Shown here in pieces: positions 7,839 to 16,513 of a stretch of DNA of 64,000 nucleotides; within the stretch, counting starts at the first letter, position 1, and each line of letters opens with the position of its first letter. Source of the DNA: DATKPA01 sp051955985 (GTDB lineage Bacteria; Planctomycetota; Phycisphaerae; WQYP01). The translations under genes and the position numbers were made by a program. A model generated the notes under the pieces. The model made no database searches. It was not told where the DNA came from and was given only the letters and a program-made list of their open reading frames with translations. The stretch spans positions 1 through 64,000 of the forward strand of contig JBQCGD010000157.1 in assembly GCA_051955985.1 (NCBI GenBank), given 5' to 3'.

Positions 7839-9302
7839 ATGAAGCCGACGTTGGATGAGGCGGCGGAGCCGGTGGAGCAGGTGTTGTTTGAGTCGTTTGG
7901 GTTGAGTGAAGCGGTGAAGGCGGGGGTGGCGGCGGCGGGGTATAAGGCGGCGACGCCGATTCAGGCGGCGGCGATTCCGGTGGTGCTGGCGGGGAAGGAT
8001 TTGATCGGGCAGGCGCGGACGGGGACGGGGAAGACGGCGGCGTTTGGGTTGCCGGCGATGAGTCGGCTGCAGTTTACGGGCGGGGTGGAGGTTCTTGTGA
8101 TTACGCCGACGCGGGAGCTGGCGGGGCAGGTGAGCGATGAGCTTTTCAAGCTGGGGCGGGTGGCGAAGGTGCGGTCGGTGGCGGTGTATGGGGGGCAGTC
8201 GAGCGGGCGGCAGGTGGAGTTGATTCGGCGCGGCGCGCAGATCGTGGTGGCGACGCCGGGGCGGCTGGTGGATTTGCTGGAGTCGGGGCGGCTGGGGGAG
8301 TTTCGGCCGTCGGTGGTGATTCTCGATGAAGCGGACGAGATGCTGGACATGGGGTTCATGGAGGACATCCAGAGGATCTTCGATCATTTGCCGGAGGAGC
8401 GGCAGACGCTTTTGTTTTCGGCGACGATGGCGCCGCCGATTCGGAAGCTGGCGGAGAAGATCCTGAAGGATCCGGTGACGATCAACCTGGTGCGGCAGGA
8501 TGCGACGAACACGGATGTGGAGCAGTCGTTCTACATTGTCGATGAGGCGGAGCGGCTGGATGCGGTGGTGCGGATCATTGATGCGGAGGAGCCGAAGAAG
8601 TCGATCGTGTTTTGCCGGACGAAGCGGGAGACGGATGAATTGTGCGAGGTGCTGATGTCGCGCGGGTGCATGGCGCGGCCGCTGCATGGGGATATTGAGC
8701 AGGACCAGCGGCAGGAGACGATCCGGGCGTTCAGGGAGGGGAAGGTCGAGATGCTGGTGGCGACGGACGTGGCGGCGCGGGGGCTGGATGTGACGGGGGT
8801 GACGCACGTGTTCAATTACCACATGCCGTTCGATCAGCAGGGGTATGTGCATCGGATCGGGCGGACGGGTCGTGCGGGGCAGAAGGGGAAGGCGATCACG
8901 CTGGTGAATCCGTATGAATTTCGGCAGTTGAAGCGGCTGCAGCATGCGATCAAGGCGTCGTTCATTCATCGCGAGGTGCCGACGGCGGCGGAGATTCATC
9001 GGAAGGAGGATGAGAAGCTGATCGCGAAGATTTGCGCGCAGAAGGTGCCGGACAGCGTGGTGGGGTTGCTGGCGGTGCTGGAGGAGCAGTTGGATTTGCC
9101 GCAGATTGCGTGCCGGCTTTTGGCGATGACGATTGCGAAGCGGAAGGTGAGGGGGCCGGAGTCGATTGGGGTGCAGGGGCCGCGGTTGAAGTCGATATTG
9201 GGCGGCGCAGGTGGCGGGGGTGGCGGGCAGCGGCGGGAGTTTCGGCGGGATGAGCGGCGTGGCGGGCATGGTGGGAAGCGTTTTGGGGATCGGCGGCGGT
9301 GA
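7839..9302 (+). CDS. DEAD-box ATP-dependent RNA helicase
   Basis: The 487-residue cytoplasmic helicase carries all canonical motifs in order: Q motif (ATPIQAAAIPVVL), I (ARTGTGKT), Ia (PTREL), Ib (TPGR), II (DEAD), III (SAT), IV-V (VFCRTKRE, ATDVAARGLDV) and VI (HRIGRTGRAG). A Gly/Arg-rich basic C-terminal tail (about the last 35 residues) probably contacts RNA. It resembles the DeaD/CsdA group that unwinds rRNA and mRNA structure. The start at 7839 is chosen because GGAG precedes it by 6 bases and the DEAD-box N-terminus follows. The leader contains a terminator-like hairpin, which suggests control by attenuation. A short helical gene follows after 35 bases. Confidence 0.95.
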   Translation: MKPTLDEAAEPVEQVLFESFGLSEAVKAGVAAAGYKAATPIQAAAIPVVLAGKDLIGQARTGTGKTAAFGLPAMSRLQFTGGVEVLVITPTRELAGQVSDELFKLGRVAKVRSVAVYGGQSSGRQVELIRRGAQIVVATPGRLVDLLESGRLGEFRPSVVILDEADEMLDMGFMEDIQRIFDHLPEERQTLLFSATMAPPIRKLAEKILKDPVTINLVRQDATNTDVEQSFYIVDEAERLDAVVRIIDAEEPKKSIVFCRTKRETDELCEVLMSRGCMARPLHGDIEQDQRQETIRAFREGKVEMLVATDVAARGLDVTGVTHVFNYHMPFDQQGYVHRIGRTGRAGQKGKAITLVNPYEFRQLKRLQHAIKASFIHREVPTAAEIHRKEDEKLIAKICAQKVPDSVVGLLAVLEEQLDLPQIACRLLAMTIAKRKVRGPESIGVQGPRLKSILGGAGGGGGGQRREFRRDERRGGHGGKRFGDRRR

Positions 9303-9337
9303 TGGGACGTTGCACGATGCACGGAAGATGAGGCTGC

Positions 9338-9598
9338 ATGGGTTCGCTGTTTTCGACAGGTGAGGGCGGGGAGGAGCGGGTGCGGGAGGAGTTGCGCGGG
9401 TTGCTGGCGGAGGCGCGGGAGAAGTTTCGGGGCGGGAATGTGCGGGAGGCGGTGGGGGCGCTGCATCGGGGGCATGGGGTGGCGACGCGCGGGTGGCTGC
9501 ATCGGGAGGCGGCGCAGATTCAGGGGGCGTTGACGATTCTTTCGACGGGGGGGCGGCCGAAGTTGCTTGTGCGCGAGGGGGATCTGGGGGGGCGGTGA
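9338..9598 (+). CDS. Small charged helical protein of unknown function
   Basis: The 86-residue product is not recognised. It is rich in Glu, Arg and Gly and is predicted helical (VREELRGLLAEAREKF). The ATG at 9338 has GAGG a few bases upstream, and codon choice matches the helicase gene 35 bases before it, with which it is probably cotranscribed. It ends 37 bases before a strong hairpin. A non-coding stretch with an open frame remains possible. Confidence 0.5.
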   Translation: MGSLFSTGEGGEERVREELRGLLAEAREKFRGGNVREAVGALHRGHGVATRGWLHREAAQIQGALTILSTGGRPKLLVREGDLGGR

Positions 9599-9635
9599 GG
9601 CGGTGGTGCACCTGATTGTGTTGTGCGGAAATCAA

Positions 9636-9672
9636 GCACGGGTCTGACGCGGGAGGTGCGTCAGACCCGTGC
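9636..9672. terminator. 15-bp perfect hairpin between convergent genes
   Basis: GCACGGGTCTGACGC (9636-9650) and GCGTCAGACCCGTGC (9658-9672) are perfect complements with a 7-base loop. The hairpin lies between a plus-strand gene ending at 9598 and a minus-strand gene ending at 9695, so it probably ends transcription from both sides. The flanking T-tracts are poor. Confidence 0.65.
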
Positions 9673-9694
9673 TGTTCGTGCCGGGGATAGAAAT

Positions 9695-11527
9695 TTACTT
9701 CGCGGGGGTGAGGGTGATTTCGTGGATTTCGAGGTTGGATTTGGAGTAGCTGGTTTCGGCGTGGAGGGTGACGGTTTGGGCGCCGTCTTTTGTGACGGAG
9801 ATCTGGCCGAACTTCCGGGTTTCGAACTTGGGTTCTTTCGCCTCGGCGCCGGTGGATTTGAGATTGAGGGCGGTGGTGTCATCGGAGATGGCGAACTGGA
9901 GGTTGGCATCGGCGGAAGCGGAGTAGTTGACGGCGACGTCGTAGGTGCCGGTGGGGAGTTTGACGTCCCAGGTGGCGGCGGCGTTGCGGTTCCAGTTAGA
10001 GAGGTTGGCGGGGGTTTTGCCGAGGTTGGAGATGTCGTTGAAGCGTGCGCCTTGGACGTTGGCATCCTGCGGGGTGAGGGTGGTTTCGCCGCCGTCGGCG
10101 GGTTTGACGTAGTGGGCGACGACGTCGGGCTTGCCTTCGATCTGCATGACGACGACGGAGGCGATGGGGTCGGGGGCGTCGCCGGTGAGGTTGACGACGG
10201 TGCCTTCGTCGGGGTTGGCGGTGGTGGTGAAGGTGCGGGAGGGGTCGGCGAGGAGGTGGACGCTGGTGACCTTGTTGCTGACGGGGACGACGAGTTTGCC
10301 GTCCTTGGGCCAGTTGAAGATGCTGAGGTAGAGGGTGGCGCCGCCGGGGAGGTACTTGGTGGTGCAGCGGCCCCAGGATTGGAGGCGGAAGGGGCTGGCC
10401 TTGGTGGCGTAGATGGCGTCGCCGTTGGTTTTCATCCACTTGCCGATGGCGGCGAGGCGTTCGACGGAGGGTTCGGGGATTTCGCCCTCGGCGGTGGGGC
10501 CGACGTTGAGGAGGTAATTGCCGCCCTTGCTGGAAGCGTCGATGAGGTTGTGGATGAGGGTTTCGGAGGATTTCCAGTTGTCGTCCCAGGATTTGTAGCC
10601 CCAGGTGTTGTTCATGGTCATGCAGGTTTCCCAGTCCTTGCCGGGGATGCCGGTGGCGGGGATGTATTGTTCGGGGGTGGAGAAATCGCCGACGGGCTGT
10701 TCACCGCCGATGCGGACGAGGCGGTTGTTCATGATGATGTTGGGCTGGAGCTTGGTGACGACGTCGACCATGTCGGCGGCTTCCTGGGGGGTGACATCCA
10801 TGGGGGTATCGAACCAGAGTTCGGCGACGGGGCCGTAGTTGGAGAGGATTTCCTTCACCTGGGGGATGGCGATGGTGTGGAAGTACTGGTCGAAGCTGCC
10901 ATCCTGCGCGGGGTCCCAGTGTCCGCCGTGGGCGGCGGCGCCGCCGGGGTGGTGCCAGTCCTGGGCCTGGGAGTAGTAGAAGCCGAGCTTCATGCCGTGG
11001 GCTTTCGCGGCCTGTGCGAGTTCGGCGATGGGGTCGCGGTGGAAGGGGGTGGCATCGTAGATGTTGTAGGGGGAGACGTGGGAGTGGAACATGGCGAAGC
11101 CGTCGTGGTGCTTGGTGGTGATGACCATGTATTTCATGCCGGCGTTCTGGGCGATTTCGACGAACTTGTTGGCGTCGAACTTGGTGGGGTTGAACTGCTT
11201 GGCGTACTCGGCGTATTCGGCGACGGGGATTTTGGCATCGTTCATGATCCATTCGCCGATGTGCTGGATTTTCTTGCCCTTGTAGATGCCGGCGGGGACG
11301 GAGTAGATGCCCCAGTGGATGAACATGCCGAAGCGGGCCTCGCGCCACCATTTCATGCGTTCATTTTTCTGTTCGGGGGTTTCGTCCTTGTGGTAATCGA
11401 TGGTCACGGGGGGCGCTCCGATCTGGGAAGGCGAAGGGGGCGTGACGTCGGCGGCGGGTGCCGTGGCGTGGATGGCCAGGAGCGCGGAAGCGGTCAGGAG
11501 TGCCGGGAGGGTGAGCGAACGATTCAT
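9695..11527 (-). CDS. Exported alpha-L-fucosidase, GH29, with C-terminal beta domain
   Basis: The 610-residue protein has a signal peptide (MNRSLTLPALLTASALLAIHATAPA), so it acts outside the cytoplasm. Residues about 50-400 are a GH29 catalytic barrel: KWWREARFGMFIHWGIYS, YMVITTKHHDGFAMFHS and VAELWFDTPMD, where the Asp of WFD is the nucleophile position. The remainder holds the usual beta-sandwich and an extra carbohydrate-binding-like domain of about 130 residues ending NLEIHEITLTPAK. GH29 enzymes release alpha-L-fucose from glycans such as xyloglucan, rhamnogalacturonan or algal fucans; the actual linkage cannot be read. GGAG precedes the ATG at 11527. It is transcribed alone. Confidence 0.92.
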   Translation of the reverse strand: MNRSLTLPALLTASALLAIHATAPAADVTPPSPSQIGAPPVTIDYHKDETPEQKNERMKWWREARFGMFIHWGIYSVPAGIYKGKKIQHIGEWIMNDAKIPVAEYAEYAKQFNPTKFDANKFVEIAQNAGMKYMVITTKHHDGFAMFHSHVSPYNIYDATPFHRDPIAELAQAAKAHGMKLGFYYSQAQDWHHPGGAAAHGGHWDPAQDGSFDQYFHTIAIPQVKEILSNYGPVAELWFDTPMDVTPQEAADMVDVVTKLQPNIIMNNRLVRIGGEQPVGDFSTPEQYIPATGIPGKDWETCMTMNNTWGYKSWDDNWKSSETLIHNLIDASSKGGNYLLNVGPTAEGEIPEPSVERLAAIGKWMKTNGDAIYATKASPFRLQSWGRCTTKYLPGGATLYLSIFNWPKDGKLVVPVSNKVTSVHLLADPSRTFTTTANPDEGTVVNLTGDAPDPIASVVVMQIEGKPDVVAHYVKPADGGETTLTPQDANVQGARFNDISNLGKTPANLSNWNRNAAATWDVKLPTGTYDVAVNYSASADANLQFAISDDTTALNLKSTGAEAKEPKFETRKFGQISVTKDGAQTVTLHAETSYSKSNLEIHEITLTPAK

Positions 11528-11636
11528 GAGTTCTCCGTTTTTGGTTTGGAACGGTGAGAGGCGGTGATTAAGAGTAACGCCGGCGGGGGAAGAATCTTTC
11601 AGGCGGAACGGGGGAGGCGGCGGAGCATTGGCGGGG

Positions 11637-13307
11637 TCATGGGCGGGCGTCGGCGGTGGATTTGCCGGTGCCGACGGGGCGGGTGCGGTCGATCTGCCAT
11701 CCGCCGCCGAGGGCCTTGTAGACGGCGACGAGGTTGATGGACATCTGGGCATCGGATTGAGCGACGGCGTCCTGGGCGGTGAAGAGGTTTCGCTCGGCAT
11801 CGAGGACGTTGAGGAAGGGGTTGAGGCCCTGCTTGTACTGTTCGCGGGCGATGTCGAGGGCGTCGCGGTTTTGCTTGAGGGCATCGTGCAGGGCCTTGTT
11901 GCGGGCCTGTTCGGTCGCGTAATTCACGAGGGCGTCCTCGACATCCTGCAGGGCGGTGAGGACGGCCTTGCGGTATTGCAGCTTCGTCTCGGCGGCGATG
12001 GATTTCTGGAGGGAGATGTTGGAGACGATGCGGCCGGCGTCGAAGACGGGCCAGGTGATGGTAGGGGAGAGGAGGAAGTAGCGGGATCCCCAGTTGAAGA
12101 GGTTGGTGAACTCAGTGGCGTCGAGGCCGACGGAGCCGGTGAGGCCGAACTTGGGGAAGAGGTCGGCCTCGGCGACGCCGACGCGGGCGGTGGCGGCGGC
12201 GATCTGGCGCTGGGCGCGGCGGATGTCGGGGCGGCGTTCGAGGAGCGCGGAGGGGAGACCGACGGGGACCTCGGGCGGGAGCGGGGGCACGGGTTGGGCG
12301 TTCGCGAGTTCCCTGGTGAGGGCGTCGGGGTTTTTGTCCAGGAGCGTGGCGAGGGCGTGCATGGAGCGGCGCACCTGGGCTTCGAGCGGCGGGACGGTGG
12401 CGGCGACGGTGGCGACCTGTCCGGCGGAGCGGGCGACGTCGAGGTCGGTGGTGAGGCCGGACTTCTGGATGGAGCGGGTGAGGTCGAGGATTTCGTTGCC
12501 AGCGCGGAGATTTTCGCGGGCGACGCCGAGGCGCTGCTGGGCGCCGCGAAGTTCGACGTAGTTGCGTGCGACTTCGGCAAGGAGGGTGACGAGGACATCG
12601 CGGCGGGCTTCGACGGAGGCGGCGAGGTCGGCGCCGGCGGCTTCGAGGTTGCGCCGCTGGCCTCCGAAGAGGTCGAGTTCCCAGGTGGCGTCGAAGCCGA
12701 CCTGGTAGAGGTCGGTGCTGACGCCGGGGAGTCCGCCCTTGCCGAAGGGGGACATCTGGTTGGAGAAGGGGCTGGTACCCTGGTCGCCGGCACCGCTGGA
12801 GGCGTTGTTGGCGCGGGCGGCGAGGGGGCGGATTTTGCTGCCGCCGGATCCGCCGGATCCGCCGCTGGCGCCGGAAGATCCACCGCCGCTACCGCTGGAA
12901 CCGCCCAGGGGGAGGAGGACGTTTTTGCTGCCGCGGGCGTGGTTGTAGCCGGCGTCGGCGTCGATTTCGGGCCAGAGGTCGCCGGCGGCAATGCCGCGCT
13001 GGGCGCGGGCTTCGCGGATTCGCGCGGTGGCGATCTGCAGATCGAGGTTCTGCTGGAGGGCGACGTCGATGAGGTGGTCGAGTTCCTTGTCGTGGAAGGC
13101 ATGCCACCATTCGACGGCGACGTTGCCGTTGGTGGTGCGGCTCGGCTGGGTGGCGGGGTCGGTGCCGCTGGTGTTGCCGAGCTCGACGAATCCATTTTCG
13201 GTGTGGATGTTCGGGGGTCGGTAGTTCGGTCCGACCTTGCATCCGGCGAGGGCGGCCGCGCCGGCGAGGATCAACGAGAATGTCGAACGCCGAGCGATTT
13301 TCTTCAT
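11637..13307 (-). CDS. Outer membrane efflux lipoprotein, NodT/OprM (TolC) family
   Basis: The 556-residue protein begins with a lipoprotein signal (LILAGAAALAGCKVGPNYRPP), the classic start of NodT-type outer membrane factors. Two repeats of the long helical hairpin follow, with ATARIREARAQRGIAAGDLWP and LLERRPDIRRAQRQIAAATARVGVAEADLFP. It would form the outer membrane and periplasmic channel of the export system encoded with it. An insert of Gly and Ser (about residues 130-155) plus an Ala/Asn/Gly stretch is unusual. The start at 13307 overlaps the stop of the MFS gene by 4 bases. It is the last gene of the operon EmrA-like, EmrB-like, outer membrane factor. Confidence 0.92.
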   Translation of the reverse strand: MKKIARRSTFSLILAGAAALAGCKVGPNYRPPNIHTENGFVELGNTSGTDPATQPSRTTNGNVAVEWWHAFHDKELDHLIDVALQQNLDLQIATARIREARAQRGIAAGDLWPEIDADAGYNHARGSKNVLLPLGGSSGSGGGSSGASGGSGGSGGSKIRPLAARANNASSGAGDQGTSPFSNQMSPFGKGGLPGVSTDLYQVGFDATWELDLFGGQRRNLEAAGADLAASVEARRDVLVTLLAEVARNYVELRGAQQRLGVARENLRAGNEILDLTRSIQKSGLTTDLDVARSAGQVATVAATVPPLEAQVRRSMHALATLLDKNPDALTRELANAQPVPPLPPEVPVGLPSALLERRPDIRRAQRQIAAATARVGVAEADLFPKFGLTGSVGLDATEFTNLFNWGSRYFLLSPTITWPVFDAGRIVSNISLQKSIAAETKLQYRKAVLTALQDVEDALVNYATEQARNKALHDALKQNRDALDIAREQYKQGLNPFLNVLDAERNLFTAQDAVAQSDAQMSINLVAVYKALGGGWQIDRTRPVGTGKSTADARP

Positions 13308-14887
13308 GCTGCCGCCTCTGCCTTCGCGAGATCGATCCGCTTGAGGAAGAAGGTCATGGTGAGCGCCACGAGGCAGCCGATGATGAGGACCTGGAAGACG
13401 TCGATGTAGGAAAGCATCGCCGCCTGCCGCTGGATCTGCATGAAGAAGGCGGCGGTGGCCTGCTTCATGGCCTCGACGGGGCCGGCGCCCCTGGTGGCGA
13501 ACATGTGGGCGAGGCGGTGGAGTGTGCTGTTGTATTGCAGGTTGCTCGGGGTGAGGTGGCGGACGAGGTAACCCTGGTGGACCTGGCTGCGCCGGGCGAG
13601 GAGGGTGGTGGCGACAGAGATGCCGACGCTGCCGCCGAGATTGCGCATGAGGTTGATCATGGCGGAGGCGTTGTTGGATTTTCCCGGGGGCAAGCCGGAG
13701 TAGGCGAGGGTGTTGATGGGGACGAAGAGGAAGGCGAGGCCGATGGCCTGATAGACGCGGGCGATGCTGATGGCCTTGAAGGAGACGTAGGTGGTGAAGC
13801 CGGTCATGTGGTACATGGCGAGGGCGGTGGCCAGCAGGCCGCCCATGATGAGGTACTTGGGCTGAATCTTTTTGACGGCGAACCCGGCGACGGGCATGAG
13901 GGCCATGATGACGAATCCACCGGGCATGAGGATGAGACCGGCCTTGGTGGCGTCGTACCCGGCGAGCTCCTGCACGAACTGGGGCAGAAGCTGGGTGGTG
14001 GAGAGGAGGACGAACATCACGGCGAACATCATCACGTTGGTAAAGAAGAAGGCGGGGTTTTTGAAGAGGGTGAGATCGACGATGGGGTCGTCCTCGACGA
14101 GGGTTTCCCAGAGGATGCCGCCGATGATGCCGGCGGCGGAGAGGATCGCGAAGAGGGTGATGAAGGTGCTGCCGAACCAGTCGTCTTCCTGTCCCTTGTC
14201 GAGCACGACCTGGAGGCAGCCGAGGCCCATGGCGACCAGGCCGAAGCCGACGTAATCGATTTTGAGTCCTTTTTTGCGGACCGCCTCCGATTCGGCTTTG
14301 GCGCCGTCGGAATCCTGGACGAGCAATCCGGTGAGCAACAGCGACAGGGCGCCCACGGGGAGGTTGATGAAGAAGATCCATCGCCAGGAGTAGGTGTCGG
14401 TGATCCATCCGCCGAGCGTGGGCCCGACGGCGGGGGCCACGACGACGGCGACGCCGTAGATGGCGAAGGCCATTCCGCGTTGTTCGGGCGAAAAGGTATC
14501 GGCGAGGATGGCCTGTTCGGAGGGGGCCAGTCCGCCGCCGCCCATTCCCTGGAGCACGCGGAAGAAGAGGAGGAGGCCGAGCGTGGGCGCGATGCCGCAC
14601 AAGAAAGAGCTGACCGTGAAGAGGGCCACGCAGGCCATGTAGAAGCGTTTACGGCCGAAGACGGAGGAGAGCCAGCCGCTGATGGGGAGGATGATCGCGT
14701 TGCTGACGAGGTAGCTGGTGAGGACCCAGGTGGATTCATCCTGGGACGCGGCCATGGACCCGGCGATGTGCCGGAGGGAGACGTTTGCGATGGAGGTATC
14801 CATGACTTCCATGAAGGTCGCCAGCGAGACGGTGAGGGCGATCAGCCAGGGGTTCACGGTGACATGAGATGGACGCTTCATCGGCAT
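13304..14887 (-). CDS. MFS multidrug efflux pump, EmrB/QacA (DHA2) family
   Basis: The 527-residue inner membrane protein is of the 14-helix DHA2 type. It shows the family's motif A (GWLSSVFGRKRFY), the helix 1 motif D-like stretch TFMEVMDTSIANVSLRHIAG, and the antiporter motif C (VAPAVGPTLGGWIT). It would use the proton gradient to export hydrophobic compounds through the adaptor and outer membrane channel encoded on either side. The upstream adaptor gene ends 18 bases before its start; the downstream channel gene overlaps by 4 bases. The substrate is unknown. Confidence 0.93.
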   Translation of the reverse strand: MPMKRPSHVTVNPWLIALTVSLATFMEVMDTSIANVSLRHIAGSMAASQDESTWVLTSYLVSNAIILPISGWLSSVFGRKRFYMACVALFTVSSFLCGIAPTLGLLLFFRVLQGMGGGGLAPSEQAILADTFSPEQRGMAFAIYGVAVVVAPAVGPTLGGWITDTYSWRWIFFINLPVGALSLLLTGLLVQDSDGAKAESEAVRKKGLKIDYVGFGLVAMGLGCLQVVLDKGQEDDWFGSTFITLFAILSAAGIIGGILWETLVEDDPIVDLTLFKNPAFFFTNVMMFAVMFVLLSTTQLLPQFVQELAGYDATKAGLILMPGGFVIMALMPVAGFAVKKIQPKYLIMGGLLATALAMYHMTGFTTYVSFKAISIARVYQAIGLAFLFVPINTLAYSGLPPGKSNNASAMINLMRNLGGSVGISVATTLLARRSQVHQGYLVRHLTPSNLQYNSTLHRLAHMFATRGAGPVEAMKQATAAFFMQIQRQAAMLSYIDVFQVLIIGCLVALTMTFFLKRIDLAKAEAAA

Positions 14888-14905
14888 GCGGCCCTTACCC
14901 GGTTT

Positions 14906-16279
14906 TCACCGCACCTTGACCTTCGGTTCGACGCTCATTCCCGGGGAGAGGAGGTGTGAATCGTTGGTGTTTTTGCCGTAATCAAAGACGATTTTGACCG
15001 GGACGCGCTGGACGATCTTCACGAAATTGCCGGTGGCGTTTTCCGCGGGCAGCACGCTGAAGCGTGAGCCGCTGCCGGCCTGGATGGAATCGACGTGGCC
15101 GTTCCATTTCTTGCCGGGGTAGGCATCCACCGTGAGGGTCACGGGCTGGCCGAGGCGCATGTTCTTCAACTGGGTTTCCTTGAAATTGGCGGTGACCCAG
15201 ACGTCGGGGGAGACGAGCGAGAATATTGCCTGCCCGGCGGTGACGTAATTCCCCACCTCGACGGTGCGGGAGGTGACGCGGCCGTCCTGCGGCGCGTAGA
15301 GTTTGCAGTAGCCGAGGTTCACCTGGGCGCGGTGTTCGTCGGCGAGAGCCTTGTCGAGGTCGCCCTGCGCCGCCTTGACGGAGGCCTCGGCGGTCCCGAC
15401 GTTGGCCTGCGCGGAGGCCCGTTTTGCCTTTGCCTGTTCGAGTTGGGCTTCGGCATCTTTTTCGGCGGTGCGCGCGTTGTCGAGCTGCTGCTGGGAGCGG
15501 GCGCGGGGGTCCACGCTTTCATAGCGTTTCAGATCGGCCTGGGCGTTCTCCAGCCGGGCCTGTGCAGCGGCGATTTCGGCGTCGCTCTGGGTTACGCCGG
15601 CGTGGGCCGCCCCGACCTGGGCCTGTGCCTGCGTCAGCTTACCGCGCGCGGCGCTCTCGGCTCCCTGGGCCTGCTGCAGCGCGACCTGGTAATCGGTCGG
15701 ATCGAGCTCCACCATCAGGTCGCCCTTGTGGACGAAGATGTTGTCGTCCACGTGGAGCGCCTTCACGGGGGCGGCCACCTGCGGGGCGACCTGCACGACG
15801 TGGCCGTCGATGTAGGCGTCGTCGGTCGAGACATACTGCCGGGCGTAGAGCCACCAGATCAGCGCTGCAATGCCGAGCAGGAGCACGACGGCAATGAGGA
15901 TGGTCATCGCGAGTGGGCGCTTATACAGGGTGGGCTTTTTGGGTTTGTCGTCCTGATCCTTTTTGTCGTTCCCCTCCTCCTCCCCCTTCTTTTCTTCGTT
16001 TTTTTCCTCTTTTTCCTCCGACGTTTTGCCCTTTTCCTTTTCTGCGGGCCGGTCGACCTTTTTTTGATTGTCGTTTTTCTTCTCTTTTTGCGTCTCCGGG
16101 GCGAGGCGGCCGAAGGCTTCGTATTCTGCCGCCAGCCCGCGCCCGCTGCCGAAAGCTTCGGGCGCATCAGGGTTGATCTGCGGCTCACTCGTGCCGTTGA
16201 GCAGCGGCCGCGGCAGCTGCAGTTCCTCCTCGCCTGGTGGAAGCGCTCGTTCACCCCTCGGATCGTTGGTGGCGACCAT
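14906..16279 (-). CDS. EmrA/HlyD-type efflux adaptor with a long charged cytoplasmic N-terminus
   Basis: The 457-residue adaptor has one membrane segment (about residues 124-146, LAMTILIAVVLLLGIAALIWWLYA), then the EmrA pattern YVSTDDAYIDGHVVQVAPQV, a long alpha-helical hairpin, and the barrel segment LYAPQDGRVTSRTVEVGNYV. It would link the MFS pump to the outer membrane channel. The cytoplasmic part before the helix is about 120 residues long and rich in Lys and Glu (for example EEKEEKNEEKKGEEEG); EmrA proteins usually have about 20-30 residues there. No closer start with a good ribosome site is visible. It is the first gene of the operon and faces GH127 across 234 bases. Confidence 0.9.
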   Translation of the reverse strand: MVATNDPRGERALPPGEEELQLPRPLLNGTSEPQINPDAPEAFGSGRGLAAEYEAFGRLAPETQKEKKNDNQKKVDRPAEKEKGKTSEEKEEKNEEKKGEEEGNDKKDQDDKPKKPTLYKRPLAMTILIAVVLLLGIAALIWWLYARQYVSTDDAYIDGHVVQVAPQVAAPVKALHVDDNIFVHKGDLMVELDPTDYQVALQQAQGAESAARGKLTQAQAQVGAAHAGVTQSDAEIAAAQARLENAQADLKRYESVDPRARSQQQLDNARTAEKDAEAQLEQAKAKRASAQANVGTAEASVKAAQGDLDKALADEHRAQVNLGYCKLYAPQDGRVTSRTVEVGNYVTAGQAIFSLVSPDVWVTANFKETQLKNMRLGQPVTLTVDAYPGKKWNGHVDSIQAGSGSRFSVLPAENATGNFVKIVQRVPVKIVFDYGKNTNDSHLLSPGMSVEPKVKVR

Positions 16280-16513
16280 AGAGCCCCGCGTTGCGTGTGA
16301 AGCTCAGCCGGCCCACACCGGCTGCGTCTTCCTCAACAGCAACGCCCGCGCCACATTGCTGAGGACACGCATGGTGGCGGGTCTTACAGGCGGTTCAGCT
16401 CCGAAGAATTCCTAAACCTTGTTTCAAAATCCCCGCCGCGGCATCATATGCTGTGCACCTGTCATCCAAGCGCCGCCCGGCAAGCGCCGCTCCGCCCAAC
16501 TTGAGGAGGTTCC

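Noticed and set aside
9623..15000. Long plus-strand frames opposite the fucosidase and efflux genes (about 9623-11557, 11628-13409, 13280-14959)
   Set aside because: They mirror well-recognised minus-strand genes and encode Gly/Val/Glu/Asp-rich sequences without any domain.
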